A stretch of 64,000 bases of DNA from Codonopsis lanceolata (Eukaryota > Streptophyta > Magnoliopsida > Asterales > Campanulaceae): positions 105,721,226-105,785,225 of the forward strand of contig CM028379.1 in NCBI GenBank assembly GCA_013146195.2. Reading direction: 5' to 3'. A model generated the notes under the pieces. That model was not told where the DNA came from. It did not search any database and was given only the letters and a program-made list of their open reading frames with translations. The number at the start of each line of letters is the position of its first letter. The stretch's first letter is position 1. This document shows, piece by piece, positions 11,251 to 22,330 of this stretch. The translations under genes were made by a program, and so were the position numbers.

Positions 11251-14200
11251 CTAATAGTCGCAGGAAGCTCTGCCCCTATCAAAACCGTCTCCCATAACTC
11301 GAGGGCCCACACCACCGCCAAGCTTGTGACCTCTACCTCTCACCCGAGGGCAAGTCGACCCGCCAGCTTCATCACCATCATCATCGCGACGTCTGGTCTG
11401 CCGTATAGCATCATCCCCCCGGTAAGAAAAGTCATCCATGAGCCGCTGGTAAAGTTTGTTGATGCTAACAAAGCCCCGCAACAGCCTCTTGTATATGGAC
11501 ACCTTGACACGAAAAAGAAAAAAAAGAGGGTGTTGAAACAGCAAAAGAGATGCATCAGTCTAAAGGAAAAAAAGAGAGATCGAAGAGTAAAAAAAAAAGA
11601 AGAATGATGCTAAAAAAAATAAAAAGGATAAAGTGATTATATATATCGTGCGAGCATGCTCAGGAACACGGTACTCCTCAGGAATGTTCGCATCGGGCAA
11701 GACTTGCTCTATAAGTCTTCCTTCTCGTCGATATCTGAAGGTAAAGAAGGCATCACCGGGCATAGAGAACTCTGATTGCGCATCAGGAGCTGGGTGAGAG
11801 GACCGTGGCCTATCACATGCATCAGACGCACGCCTGGCAACCGCAAGGGCAGGAGGGGCAGGATTGAGCATCGTCCTCAAAAACTCCTCATATGGCATGA
11901 CAAGATAGTCGCAGGGCATCATGACAAATTTCGACAGGTAAAGATACCTGTTTGGCAGAAGATCTGGAACGATCACCCAAGGGGGAGGCGCAGGAGGCGC
12001 TACCAGAAATGTCGAGTGCAGGAAACGCTGGCGATTAACTCGTTCGCCCATGTATATGGAATCATTCATAATCGACACCATGAGAATCTAACATCGGCTC
12101 AATGTGAAGGCAACCTCATATGGCCCCACCAAATTCTGCCAAGGAACTAAATGCACTGAGCCTGAGGTCGAGCTAGCTATCTTGTCACGGAGTCCAAGTC
12201 GTTCCAGAAAATGGTCGTCCCTATCCTTCTTCTTCCGGTTTGCATTTACAAACCTAGCCAAATAAGGTGGTCCGTAAACGCTGCTGCGCAGTGGGCTCGG
12301 CGTAAAATCAAAGACGGAGTAAGCCCACACCTGAAAGAAAAAAAGAAGAAGCAAATGTCAGCTACAAAAAAAAAATGCTGACAGAAAAAAAAGAGAAGAA
12401 ATATACCTCCCAAGCAGGAGCAAAGCCATTCATAACCGGTGAATCATTCCGGCTCGCCCTGTCCATGGAAGCATAAAGTTCAACCATGCCCGCCTACCCC
12501 CAGTCATATTCAATCACATAGTCCAGTTCCCGAAGGCAACCCAGGAGAGAAACTCTCAAGGAGGTGGATGAATTGGCAAAGAGCGACATCCCCAATAGAA
12601 AAATAGAAATGCTCTGGCGACGCGAGCTACAGCTATGCTATCTCCGGCATTGACTGTCCCAGCATTCACCAAAAGCCATCTTTTAATGCTGTCAATTTTG
12701 ATCTCATCCGCAGTTTTATAATCGGGCACGAAGCCCAGGAGATCCTCCACCACGTCATGATGATGACGGAGAGTGTAATCTGGCTCTAAAGCCCGGCCAA
12801 TGTTGGTGGAAATACCCGTAATAGCGGCAAAATCGCACGGGGTCATGGTGGCCTCTCCCCAGCTGAAATGGAAAGTGTGGGTAGTATCTCACCATTAGTT
12901 CCGTAATATATCAAAAATGGCCATGTAGCTGCGGAAGGGACGAAATGCCCGCAGGAATACCCCAAGGCATGTGGACTCTACCAACACCCGGGTCGGCTCG
13001 AGCATCAAATGAAAAATGTCCATCACCATGCGAACCCGGGTCAAGGTCTTGCGCTCCTAAAAAAAGAGGAAGGGAGGAAAGGTAATATTCTCATAAACTC
13101 TTTTTCTTGCATAATCAATACATTAGGCAATTTAAAAAAAAACAAACAAACAAACATATACAGGTATGCTTTCCATTCATGCATTTGCATTTTAAAATAT
13201 ATTTTCATTTGCATTCTTGCATAAATAAAATATATAAATTAATCATCATTATATATAAAAATGTGTTGTATGCTCTTCATTGTCGCATTTGCATTTTGAC
13301 ATGCTTTTAAAAGTTTTCTATTTTGCATTGCTCTAAAAAAACAAATAGGGTAAAAAAAAAAAAAAAACAAAAAGAACACATCTTTTAGCATTTGAAATAT
13401 ATTTTGGCATCACGGCAAAAATAAAGTAAAAATAAAATAAAAACCATATATTCCATTTTAGCATGAGAATTTTTAATTGCATTCTCAGTACCATCCAAAA
13501 AAAATAATAAAAAGGCATTTGTGCATTAAAATTTTTTCGGGTATCCGAAGAAAAAAATAAATAAATAGTCTTTATCGCATTTTAGCATTTTTTAAATTAA
13601 GATTTGCATCTTTAGCATCCCATATAAAAAAATAATGCGTCTTTTTGCATCTAAATATGTATTTTGACATTTTAGGCATCATAAAAGTGTATGTTTTGCA
13701 TTTAAAAGTATATACCGCATTTTGCATTTTCGCATGCATGATAAAATGAAAATTGCCCATGCATCATATTAGCAAGCATCCCATAAATTTTTCTGCATTA
13801 CATTTGCATCAAATAAAATGATATATGCATCTATCATTTGCATTTATAGTCCAATAAGCTGCATTATAGTATTAAAAAAAAGTAAAGAAAAAAAAAGAGA
13901 ATAAAATACCACCAATCATGAAAAGAAAATATTCTGATGACATTTATTATGTCATTGCAGCATAGGCATGCATAAAAAGTAAATTTTAATGCATAAAATG
14001 TATCTGTTTTATCTTGCATGTATCCGAAAATGCGTCTGAAAATATGCCCGGAAAAAAATTGCATTATGTTCTGAAAAGTCCATTTCATAGGCATGTGGCA
14101 TATAAAAATATTTTTTGGCATAAAGCATGCATCATATAGCCCCAATTGCATTAATAATATAAATCATGCATTGAAGGGTCAAATAGTGACCACATGCATC

Positions 14201-14573
14201 GCAAAAATAAATTGTATAAATTTCATGCATCATTACCTAATTGCATCATTACCTAATTGCATCATTTTAGCTCATAAATTGCATGCATAAGCATTATAAG
14301 AAGCATAAATATGCTCCAAAAGTCCAAAGTAGTACAGGAATTAAGCAGATCTGAAGAAATCAACCAAATGGGTTGGTGAAAGAATATACTTACATCGGGA
14401 TTTTGAAGATTCGAGACATGTGTATGCCAATCGCGGACTAGATTGCCCCACTCATCCGTTGAGTAGAAATATTCGACGTGATTCCGGTTCAAAGGAGGAA
14501 GTTCCCTCCTCTCTTCACCCGAATTTGGATGCATTGGCGCCTTTCCCTTCCTAGATCTTGAAGAAGAAGTCAT
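11251..14573 (-). pseudogene. Antisense four-exon plant mobile domain (PMD) gene inside element A, second copy
   Basis: Minus strand. Exon 1 is 14573-14394 (180 nt, phase 0, donor GTAAGT). Exon 2 is 13056-12407. Intron 2 is 12406-12331 (76 bp). Exon 3 is 12330-11647 (684 nt, exactly 228 codons). Exon 4 is 11502-11251 (252 nt, phase 0, ends RGRASCDY). Introns 1 and 2 are GT-AG; the last would start AT where GT is expected. The PMD core includes THTFHFSWGEATMTPCDFAA, DYTLRHHHDVVEDLLGF and SIKRWLLVNAG. Defects: TAA 12897-12895 and TGA 12891-12889 in the PMD motif, a frame loss in exon 2 (650 nt), and TAG near 12088. The unbroken product would be about 590 residues. Confidence 0.78.
13057..14393 (-). 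other. Intron 1 of the antisense PMD gene, second copy
   Basis: 1337 bp, AT-rich and GCAT-rich like the first copy, with GT donor and AG acceptor. A small tandem duplication of CATTACCTAATTGCAT occurs near 14230. Confidence 0.6.
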
Positions 14574-14624
14574 CTATTTGGAAAAACAAAAGATTTGGCG
14601 GAGGAAAATTAAGAAAATAAGAAG

Positions 14625-15660
14625 AAATGAAGAAAATGAAAAAAAAATCTCTCCTCCGTCGGCAATGGAGGAATTCAGGAAGGAAGAAAAGAAATGAAGG
14701 CTTCTGCCTTCATTCCCGTAAGACATGAAGAAGCCCTCCAAGTAAATCTAGTTCAGCACTTAAGTCCTCGAACTTCCAAAAGCTACAAAATGGCCCTTGA
14801 AGCTTAACAGAAAGTTAACAAAAGTAATTTTAGTTAAACAAATTCGGCGGCCATCCATCCAAGAGCGAGGGAAAAGTCATATCCCCAGCAGATCAGCCGC
14901 AAGATAAGTAGAAAAGCCCGGAAAATCGGCGCCAAAGGTAAGAATTTTGTAAAACAAAAGCTTGCATTAAAAAAAGTGAAAAAAAAGGGAAGAAAGAAGA
15001 AAATAAAAAGTGAGCATGCAAAATAAAATAAAAATGCGAAATGCAAGCAGAAGCAAAAAAAAAAGAAAAAAGAAAAAAAAGAGAGGGGGAAAAATGCTTG
15101 CAAAAGAAAAAAAAGAGAGGGGGAAAAATGCTTGCAAAAGAAAAAATGCGAAAAAGTGCATGCAACAAAAGAAAATGCCGCAGCAAAAGAAGAAATTTTC
15201 GTCTAAAGCTAAAAAATGCAGCAAAAAGAAAATGCAGCAGCAAAAGAAAAGGAAATTCCAGCTGGAACCGAAAAATGCAGCAGCAAAAGAAAAAAGATTT
15301 CTAGCCGAGGTTAGAAAGAGCAGCGAGAAGAGAAGAAAAATGCAGCAGTATAAAGAAAGATTTTCTAGCTAAAGCCGAAAATGCAGCGGGAAAAAGTGGA
15401 AAAGATTTTCAGCAAAAGCCGGAATTGCAGCAAAAAAAGAAAGAATCCCCAGCAAGTGCAGCAAGAGCATGAATGAAGTAGCAAGTGCAGCAAGAGCAGC
15501 AAAAGAACAACATGAAGTAGCAAGTGCAGCAAGTGCAACAAGAGTAGCATAAAGTAGCAAGCGCAGTAAAGCAGTAGCAGCAATAGATCGATGGTCGCAA
15601 GGGCAAAGCAAGGGTAAGGAAAGGAAAGTATTTTTTTTCCTTTTCTATGCATTTGTGTGA
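14625..15660. other. Distal 3' region of element A with A-rich low-complexity DNA
   Basis: Present only once, downstream of the duplication. 14625-14940 would be the 5' flank of the antisense gene. 14990-15580 is purine-rich with short imperfect repeats: a GAGAGGGGGAAAAATGC unit twice near 15083-15140, then many AAATGCAGCAGCAAAAG-like units and GCAAGTGCAGCAAGAG-like units. Open frames here are lysine-rich or leucine/alanine-rich by composition only. I see no gene. Confidence 0.55.
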
Positions 15661-15675
15661 TGTTTGTAAAACTTT

Positions 15676-15872
15676 CCTTGAAGGGGCAGGAAACCCCGGA
15701 TCGAGGGAAAGGCTTTGTTCTCCGACGAAGGTTGCGTTCCTGAGGAGGCAATGCATTCCAGGCATTTATAGTTGTTTTGAAAACTTTCCCTTAAGGGGCA
15801 CGCAACCCCGGATCAGAGGGAAAGGTTTTGTTCTCCGACGAAGGCTGCGTTCCTGAGGAGACATTACATTCC
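15676..15872 (+). repeat. Direct repeat pair of about 80 bp in element A 3' region
   Basis: Two copies, about 15676-15754 and 15787-15872, each containing AACCCCGGATC, GGGAAAGG, GTTCTCCGACGAAGG and GCGTTCCTGAGGAG. They sit just upstream of the triple repeat that precedes the LTR. Confidence 0.75.
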
Positions 15873-15883
15873 GCCCAGCAGCA

Positions 15884-16266
15884 GACGAACTACATTTGGT
15901 CTGATTCCTTGTATAAGGATACGTAGGCAGCCTATTTCGGTAGGCACGACCATCGCAGCACTTGGTTGATACCTTTGCGGCACTCGTTTAATAAGCTTTG
16001 CATCACTTGTTTGATAGCATTGCAACACTTGTTTGTTTAGAATCGCAGCACTTGCACCGCAAGCACTTGTATGTTAGCACCATAGCACTTGATCCCCAGT
16101 AGAGCGAACTACGTTCGATCTGATTCCTTGTATAAGGATACGTAGGCAGCCTATTTCGGTAGGCACGACCATGCACTACAGTTTAGGTTTTGGCCTGAAC
16201 TACGTTTTGGTCTGATTTCCTTTTTTAAGGGATACGTAGGCAACTTACATTAGTAGGTCCGACCAT
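15884..16266 (+). repeat. Three copies of a 70-bp motif before the 3' LTR
   Basis: Copies at 15884-15953, 16102-16172 and 16193-16266 share the order GAACTACG, TCTGATTCCTT, AAGGATACGTAGGCA and TAGG(C/T)(A/C)CGACCAT. The internal TAAGGATA part can form a small stem with TTCCTT. They are spaced by GC(A)CTTG-rich linkers. This is non-coding and of unknown function. Confidence 0.75.
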
Positions 16267-16488
16267 CAGAGCATTTTATTGCATATCTGCTTAAAAACTA
16301 CGATAACCTGCTATAACCGACTAAAAATGTCTAGGATATGGAGGTTTGGTTTGCATTATAAACTGCTGCATTATAAATGCTACATGTTGCATCTCTCCCC
16401 CATGCTAATCGCACGAAATTGGAGAGTTTATTCTTATCAACGATGTTCGTCTACTCAGTAAGCTTCGGGTTACCCGTACACTCCATCG

Positions 16489-16499
16489 TTGAGGGGCTC
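16489..16499 (+). other. Polypurine tract of element A
   Basis: TTGAGGGGCTC lies immediately before the LTR start TGTAGACACCC. The position fits priming of plus-strand DNA synthesis. The tract is short and interrupted. Confidence 0.5.
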
Positions 16500-18203
16500 T
16501 GTAGACACCCTAATTTCGTACCCCTGATATGTAACATGACATGAAATATCAAGACATGTTAAAACTTAACAAATGTCAAGTTACAGGAGTTAAAAATGCA
16601 AAAGACAAAGTAGGATGCGCAAAACAGTGAAATGTAGGGGGCAAAGTGCTAGAAAAGAACCCAAGTATCAAAGCTGGCGCCACCCACACTCAAAATGGGG
16701 GCAGCGCCCAGTTTACTTATGGGTGGCGCCCAGTTCAAGCTACATTGTTCTCCCAAATGCTACAGGACAACTACAGTTCGCGTAATGTGCAAATCCTTCG
16801 GTGTTCTGTACAATTGGCTGAAGCCTGAAGAGAGAAAAAGAAATTCCTCCCGTGTCCCTCCTTCAGGCTATAAATAGAGCCTTAGGTGTTCACTTTCAGA
16901 CACACCTTTTCTTCCCCAAAAACTCTCTGCGTCGTTGTTACGCTGAAGAAATAGAGAGCGAAGTGAGATAGTGAGCGATCCTTTTATAAAGCCTCGAAAC
17001 CCTGCCAAATCTCGGCCAAACCTAAAACCAACCAGTCAAAGTGATCCCTAGCCCTTTAGTTAGGCATCCACCCTATTTCCCCGATCCAAAAACCTCGGAA
17101 AGAGCAGTTGCTCTGCCCGAGTGAAAAGGCCAAAACCACCAAAAATAAGTCGTTACTCTGCCCAAACCGCAACAGCAGCAATATAAAAAGTCTCCCTCTC
17201 TCGAGAAGGATAGAGCGAGCACACCACGCTCTAAAAGGTAATATCCTTTAAGGCTTTTATTTTATAAAAGTTCTTTTCAAATCCGGCCCAATATAGAAAA
17301 TATAAGCCGTTGTGCTGCTCGGATTTAGTTAGGAAATACTATGTAAAAGAGCCGTTATAATGGCCAAATATTTTTAAATATATCTGTAATTATTGTAAGG
17401 AGACGGTTGCAAGTCCGTAAATAATATAACCATGGATGTATTTGCTTTTATTTCCTATCTTTCAATGCTTTGTTTATTTGCTAAATAAATATAACAAAAA
17501 GCATACTTTAGCCAAAAACCGCTTTTGAGACCGAAAGGACTAGTTGGGTGCCTAGCACCTTCCCAACTCGTAACTTAGCCTCCAAAACCGTTTTTGTAAT
17601 CTCTGGTTTTTCTTTTTTGGTTTTGCTTTATTTCTTCCTCAAAATAAAGATGGCGACTCTATAAAACATTTTGGATCTAGTGGGGCATCGCAACATCCTT
17701 TCTTGCACTTTCCCGTTTTCCCCTAAAAAATGGAGAATGAGAATGAAAGGGTGATGTATTCCTATATCCTAGTATCCCCTAAAAAAGGGATAACTTGATA
17801 TAGAAAACCCAAAGCACTCATAGTGATCCGAAATAGGCCATAAGGCTATTTTCATAAAATCCATAGTGGGGCCTCGCAACACTCCTTTTTTGCACTTTTC
17901 CGTTTTCCCCTAAAAAAGGGAGAATGAGAATGAAAGGGTGATGTATTCCTATATCCTGGTATCCCCTAAAAAAGGGATAACTTGATGTAGAAAACTCAAA
18001 CCTCCCATATTGGACCAAAAATTCACTGAAGTGACCGTGGCGTATTCAAACACACTATCTTAGATAGCACTCCTCTCGCACTTTTAATTTTGTTTTCCCC
18101 TAAATAAGGGAGGATGGAATGAGAGCGGTGGTGTCCCGCATCCGCACGTACGCACACCTCTATCCAAGGGCGCGCGGGGCGCAGGCGCAGTCCCGGGAAC
18201 CCA
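16500..18203 (+). repeat. 3' LTR of element A
   Basis: 1704 bp, beginning TGTAGACACC and ending GGGAACCCA. It matches the LTR at 59571-61379 along its length. U3 contains a TATA box TATAAATA at 16869-16876. A block of about 186 bp is tandemly repeated at 17681-18050. Copia sequence starts directly after it, so this is the right-hand edge of the insertion. Confidence 0.88.
17681..18050 (+). repeat. Tandem duplication inside the LTR
   Basis: Unit 1 (17681-17866) and unit 2 (17867-~18050) share TGGGGC...CGCAAC, GAGAATGAGAATGAAAGGG, CCCCTAAAAAAGGGATAACTT and CCCATA. The same pair exists in the element D LTR at about 60854-61225, so the duplication predates the split of the two copies. A TGGCGACTCT string at 17651, like the primer-binding site, lies just upstream. 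Confidence 0.8.
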
Positions 18204-18245
18204 CAATACCTTACAACCCAAATCATAAACCCAACTAAAAACCTT

Positions 18246-21200
18246 TTTATTTGTGGGAAACGACAATAATGCTCCTGTCAAAGCTATTGGAATGTATCGT
18301 CATGTTCTTGGAAAATGACATTATTTAGATTTATTTCAAACTCTTTATGTTCCATCTATTTCTCGTAACTTAGTTTCAGTTTCAAAACTTGATTTACAAG
18401 GATTTATATTTGATTTGGGTACTGGAAGTTTCAATTTATATAAAGATTCTATTAAATTTGGTTATGGAATTCTTGTGGATGGTTTTTACAAATTTACTTT
18501 GTTTTCTCCATCCTTACATGAAACCCAATTGAATCTGCATCATAATGAAGGAATTGTACATCATGTAATGAAAAAGGACTCTTCATTCTTGTGGCATCAG
18601 AAGTTGGGACATATATCCCGTGAACGACTTCAAAGATTAGTAAAAGATGGGGTTTTATCGAACCTAGATTTTACTAATTATCATAGTTATGTGGATTGTA
18701 TTAAAGGCAAAGCAACAAAACACACAAAGAAATGAGCCACAAGAAGTTTTCAACTTCTTGAAATAATACATACAGACATTTGTGGACCTTTTGATGTTCC
18801 AATGTTTGGGGGGAGAAACCTACTTCATCACCTTTATAGATGATTATTCACGTTACTGTTATTTCTATCTATTGCATAACAAATCTCAATCTGTGAATTT
18901 TGTCCAAATATTCATAACCGAGGTTGAGAGGCAATTAGAGAGAAAAGTGAAAATCATAAGGTCCGATAGAGGTGGAGAATTTTATGGCAGGTATGACGAA
19001 ACATGACAATATCCTGGAACTTTTGCCAGACTCCTCGAACAACTTGGAATTGTAGCTTAATACACAATGCCAGATTCTCCAAGGCAGAATGGTGTAGCTG
19101 AAAGGTGAAATCACGCGCTTTTAGAAATGATTAGAAGCATGATGAGCCATGCTAAGTTTCCCATTACGTTGTGGACATATGCTCTTCGTATGGCCGTATA
19201 TATTTTAAATAGGGTTCCCAGTAAAGCTGTTCTAAAGACCCCTTTAAGCTGTGCAAAGGCTGGAAACCTAGTTTAAAACACTTACAAGTTTGGGGATGAC
19301 CAGTTGAAGCAAAGGTATATAATCCTCAAGCAAACAAATTGTATTTGAAAACCATAAGTGGTTATTTCATTGGTTTTCCTAAAAAATCCAAAGGCTATAT
19401 AATTTATTGTCCTAACCATAAGCTGCGAATTGTGGAAATTGGTAATGTCAAATTCATTGATGATGGCATGATTAGTGGGAGTATATTTATGGAAGATAAG
19501 TCTGCTCACGAAGTTAGGGTAACCATCCCATTTCCCAATAATCCATCAGACAATGTGAATCCTTCCATCGTTGAACTATTAAACATCGAAGGATCACCTA
19601 TGTCTCCACTCATCGTTGAACCGATAAATGATGAAGAGCCACAACCACATCAGCCACAACCCCCTAATGAAATCATTGCTAATGAAGAAATTGTAGAACA
19701 ATCACAGGAACCAGCATTGAGAAGATCTCAATGAGAAAAACAAAGTGTTATCCATGACGATTACGTTGTTTATCTAAAAAAAAAACATAGGGATAATGAA
19801 AGACCTAGTTTCTTATTCACAAGCCATTACAAGTAATAATTCTGATAAATGGATTGATGCCATGAAGGATGAGTTGAAATCAATGGCAGATAATCAAGTC
19901 TGGGAACTAACTCATTTGACGGAAGGACACAAAACAGTTGGGTGTAAATGGGTCTTCAAGACCAAACGCGACTGTCATGGCAATATTGAGCGATATAAAG
20001 CTAGACTTGTAGCCAACGGTTTTACTCAAAAAGATGGCATAGATTACAAAGAGACTTTTTCTCTTGTGTCAAAGAAAGACTCTCTCAGAATTATTATGGC
20101 CTTAGTAGCTCATTATGACTTAGAGTTACATCAAATGGATGTGAAAACAACATTTCTTAATGGTGAGCTACAAGAAGAAGTTTACATGGGTCAACCTGAA
20201 GGTTTTACCTTGGAAGGATAGGAAGACATGGTCTGCAAACTTAAGAAATCTTTTAATGGACTTAAACAAGCCTCCCGACAATGGTATTTAAAATTCAACG
20301 AAACCATTAATGCTTTTGGTTTTGAAGAAAATACAATAGATCCATGCATATACCTCAAGATCAGTGGGAGTAAGTTCATATTTTTGGTTCTGTATGTTGA
20401 TGACATATTATTGGCAAGTAGTGATCTTGGCTTAATGCATGAAACCAAAGCTTATCTTTCTAAAAATTTTGAGATGAAGGACATGGGTGAAGCTTCCTAC
20501 GTGATTGGGATAGAAATATTCCGTGATAGATCACGTGGATTACTTAAACTCTCCCAGAAAACATACATCAAAAGAGTTTTAGAAAGATTTGGAATGACAA
20601 CATGTACTGCGGGCGTTGCTCCAATTCAGAAGGGAGACAAATTTGGTCTCTATCAATGTCCTAAAAATGAATTGGAGCGTAAGCAAATGGAAAACATACC
20701 CTATGCTTCTTTAGTAGGAAGTTTGATGTATGCACAAGTTTGCACAAGGCCTGACATCAGCTTTGCTATTGTTATGTTGGGAAGATACCAATTAAATCCA
20801 AGAATGGATCATTGGAGAGCTGGAAAGAAAGTTTTGAGATACTTACAGGGTACGAAGGATTATTGTCTTACATTCAAGAAGTCAGATCAATTAGAGTTGG
20901 TTGGCTATTCAGATTCCGATTATGCTGGATGCGAAGACACTTTAAAGAGCACTTTTGGTTATGTTTTTCTACTAGCTGGAGGAGTAATCTCATGGAAAAG
21001 TTCAAAGGAGTCTATTATTGTTAATTCCACGATGGGAGCTGAATTTGTAGCTTGCTTTGAAACTACAAATCATTGCTTATGGCTGCGAAATTTCATCTCA
21101 AGATTTAGAGACTTGAATTTTGTCTCTGAACCGTTGAAACTCTATTGTGATGATGATGCAGCAGTATTTTTCTCTAAGCATGATAGATACTCTAAAGGGA

Positions 21201-21379
21201 CAAAACACATGGACCTTAAGTATCTATCGGTGAAGCAAGCAATTCAGAAGAAACAGTTGTTCATTGAGCATATAAACACAACACTTATGGTTGTAGATGC
21301 ACTTACGAAGGGGTTACCTCCTAAGACTTTTCATCAACATACTTTAAGTATGGGTCTAGAGAGAGTGACTGATTATTAA
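18246..21379 (+). pseudogene. Copia polyprotein (integrase, reverse transcriptase, RNase H), frame-broken
   Basis: GAG-pre-integrase: FLWHQKLGHISRERL and the CxxC-like DCIKGK. Integrase core: IHTDICGPF, FIDDYSRYCYFYLL, RSDRGGEFYG and SPRQNGVAER. RT at 19796-20900: VGCKWVFKTKRD, YKARLVANGFTQKDGIDY, HQMDVKTTFLNGEL, LKQASRQWYLKF and catalytic YVDDILLAS. RNase H: YSDSDYAGC, AEFVACFETT, TKHMDLKYL and ALTKGLPPKTF, ending at TAA 21379. Stops lie near 18318, 18733, 19004, 19108, 19733 and 20221, so it is not functional. The RT-RNase H piece 20228-21379 is open for 383 codons. Confidence 0.88.
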
Positions 21380-21745
21380 TTTATCATTTATTATGCTTAT
21401 ACATTGAACTTCTATTGAGCTCTTATTTATGACATTCTGAATTTTATTTCTGTTTCCATATTTTGTATACTTTATGTGAATGAATAATTGATAACAAAAA
21501 TAATTCTTGAAGAAAGAACATTATTGGACCCTTACACCCTTGCTTAAAAGGCCTAGTAAATTAAGTTATTTATGTTGTAGTACATGGAAGGAACCATGTT
21601 AAAAACCTAATAATATGGAACCGCTATGACTCTCATGGATAACTTGTTTTGCGAAGGTATTGTGTTAACCATCATGTTATTAATTTAGTAATTATGCGCG
21701 CCTTATGTTTTCAAGATTAACCATTAAAGGATTATCACTTTGATC

Positions 21746-22330
21746 AAGTGGGAGACTGTAGGATATATTTCTTGCAGGTCAAAAAAATCTATATATGGTC
21801 AATAAGTGAGAATCACGGTTGATTTGGAAATTACTAAATTACAATAAATTTGGTTTGTAAAAAGGGTAAGTTTCCTAAATAAACTCTACCTTTATGGACG
21901 GTTGAGATTAAAACCCTAATATGAATTTGGTCCTCTCTTTGCCTATAAAAGAGATGTAACACTCATCATATTCATCTATTACGTTAAATCAACTCATTAG
22001 GGTTTTTTAGGCCAAAAGGGAGAAATCATATTCTGCCTCTGCTTCTCTATACTGCAGATTTCGGATCAAGGGCAAATTACTAGAAGCAACATGTTTTCAT
22101 CAGGTAAATTGATTAAGGGTATTTTGTATGCTATTGTTATTATCATGAAGTTCAAGATCTAGGGCTTAAGATTATTAACATACAAAGATTGATTTCCTTT
22201 CTATCTCAAAAACAATTCTCATTTAATAGTAAAAGCTTGTCAATGAGATTATCATTAACCTTGAACTTGATCGGTATAGAAAAATTAGAACGTCATAAAC
22301 TTGAAAGTGGTTATTAAATGGAATCTCAAC
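21746..22330 (+). repeat. Polypurine tract and 3' LTR of the Copia element
   Basis: AAGTGGGAGAC at 21746-21756 is a typical Copia polypurine tract. The LTR starts TGTAGGATATATTTC at 21757 and has a TATA box TATAAAA at 21944-21950. The right end is not certain. No clear TCCTACA terminus is seen, and an ACA at about 22332 is one possible end. Confidence 0.65.

Larger units (their letters stand above)
6853..14624. repeat. 7.77-kb tandem duplication unit of element A
   Basis: Bases 1-6852 align with 7726-14624. The junction is sharp: both copies read GAAAATAAGAAG, then diverge after 6852 (into RT sequence) and after 14624 (into the remaining 3' region). So the RT-to-3'-region segment was duplicated head to tail inside one retroelement. 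The copies are very similar, with isolated indels. Confidence 0.85.
1..18203 (+). mobile_element. Element A: 3' part of a Tat-lineage Ty3/Gypsy LTR retrotransposon with internal tandem duplication
   Basis: The sense strand encodes RT, RNase H, a second RNase H and integrase in that order, which is Ty3/Gypsy order. The extra RNase H between RNase H and integrase is characteristic of the Tat clade. The 3' region between integrase and the LTR is about 6 kb and carries an antisense gene. The element ends in a 1.7-kb LTR at 16500-18203. The 5' LTR, gag and protease lie upstream of the window. A 7.77-kb block from RT to the antisense gene is present twice. A related LTR begins element D at 59571. 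Confidence 0.9.
18204..22330 (+). mobile_element. 3' half of a Ty1/Copia retrotransposon
   Basis: Order of domains is end of gag/protease region, GAG-pre-integrase, integrase, RT, RNase H, then polypurine tract and LTR, which is Copia order. The 5' LTR and gag are missing because the Gypsy element A abuts at 18203. The simplest reading is that A inserted into this Copia element and the other half lies beyond the left edge of the window. Confidence 0.85.

Noticed and set aside
11503..11646. U12-type (AT-AC) intron between exons 3 and 4 of the PMD gene
   Set aside because: The donor reads ATATATATC, not the U12 ATATCCTT consensus, and the acceptor is AAG. A mutated GT donor is simpler.
15010..15765. 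Lysine-rich plus-strand and leucine/cysteine-rich minus-strand open frames
   Set aside because: They are translations of purine-rich low-complexity repeats with no conserved features.
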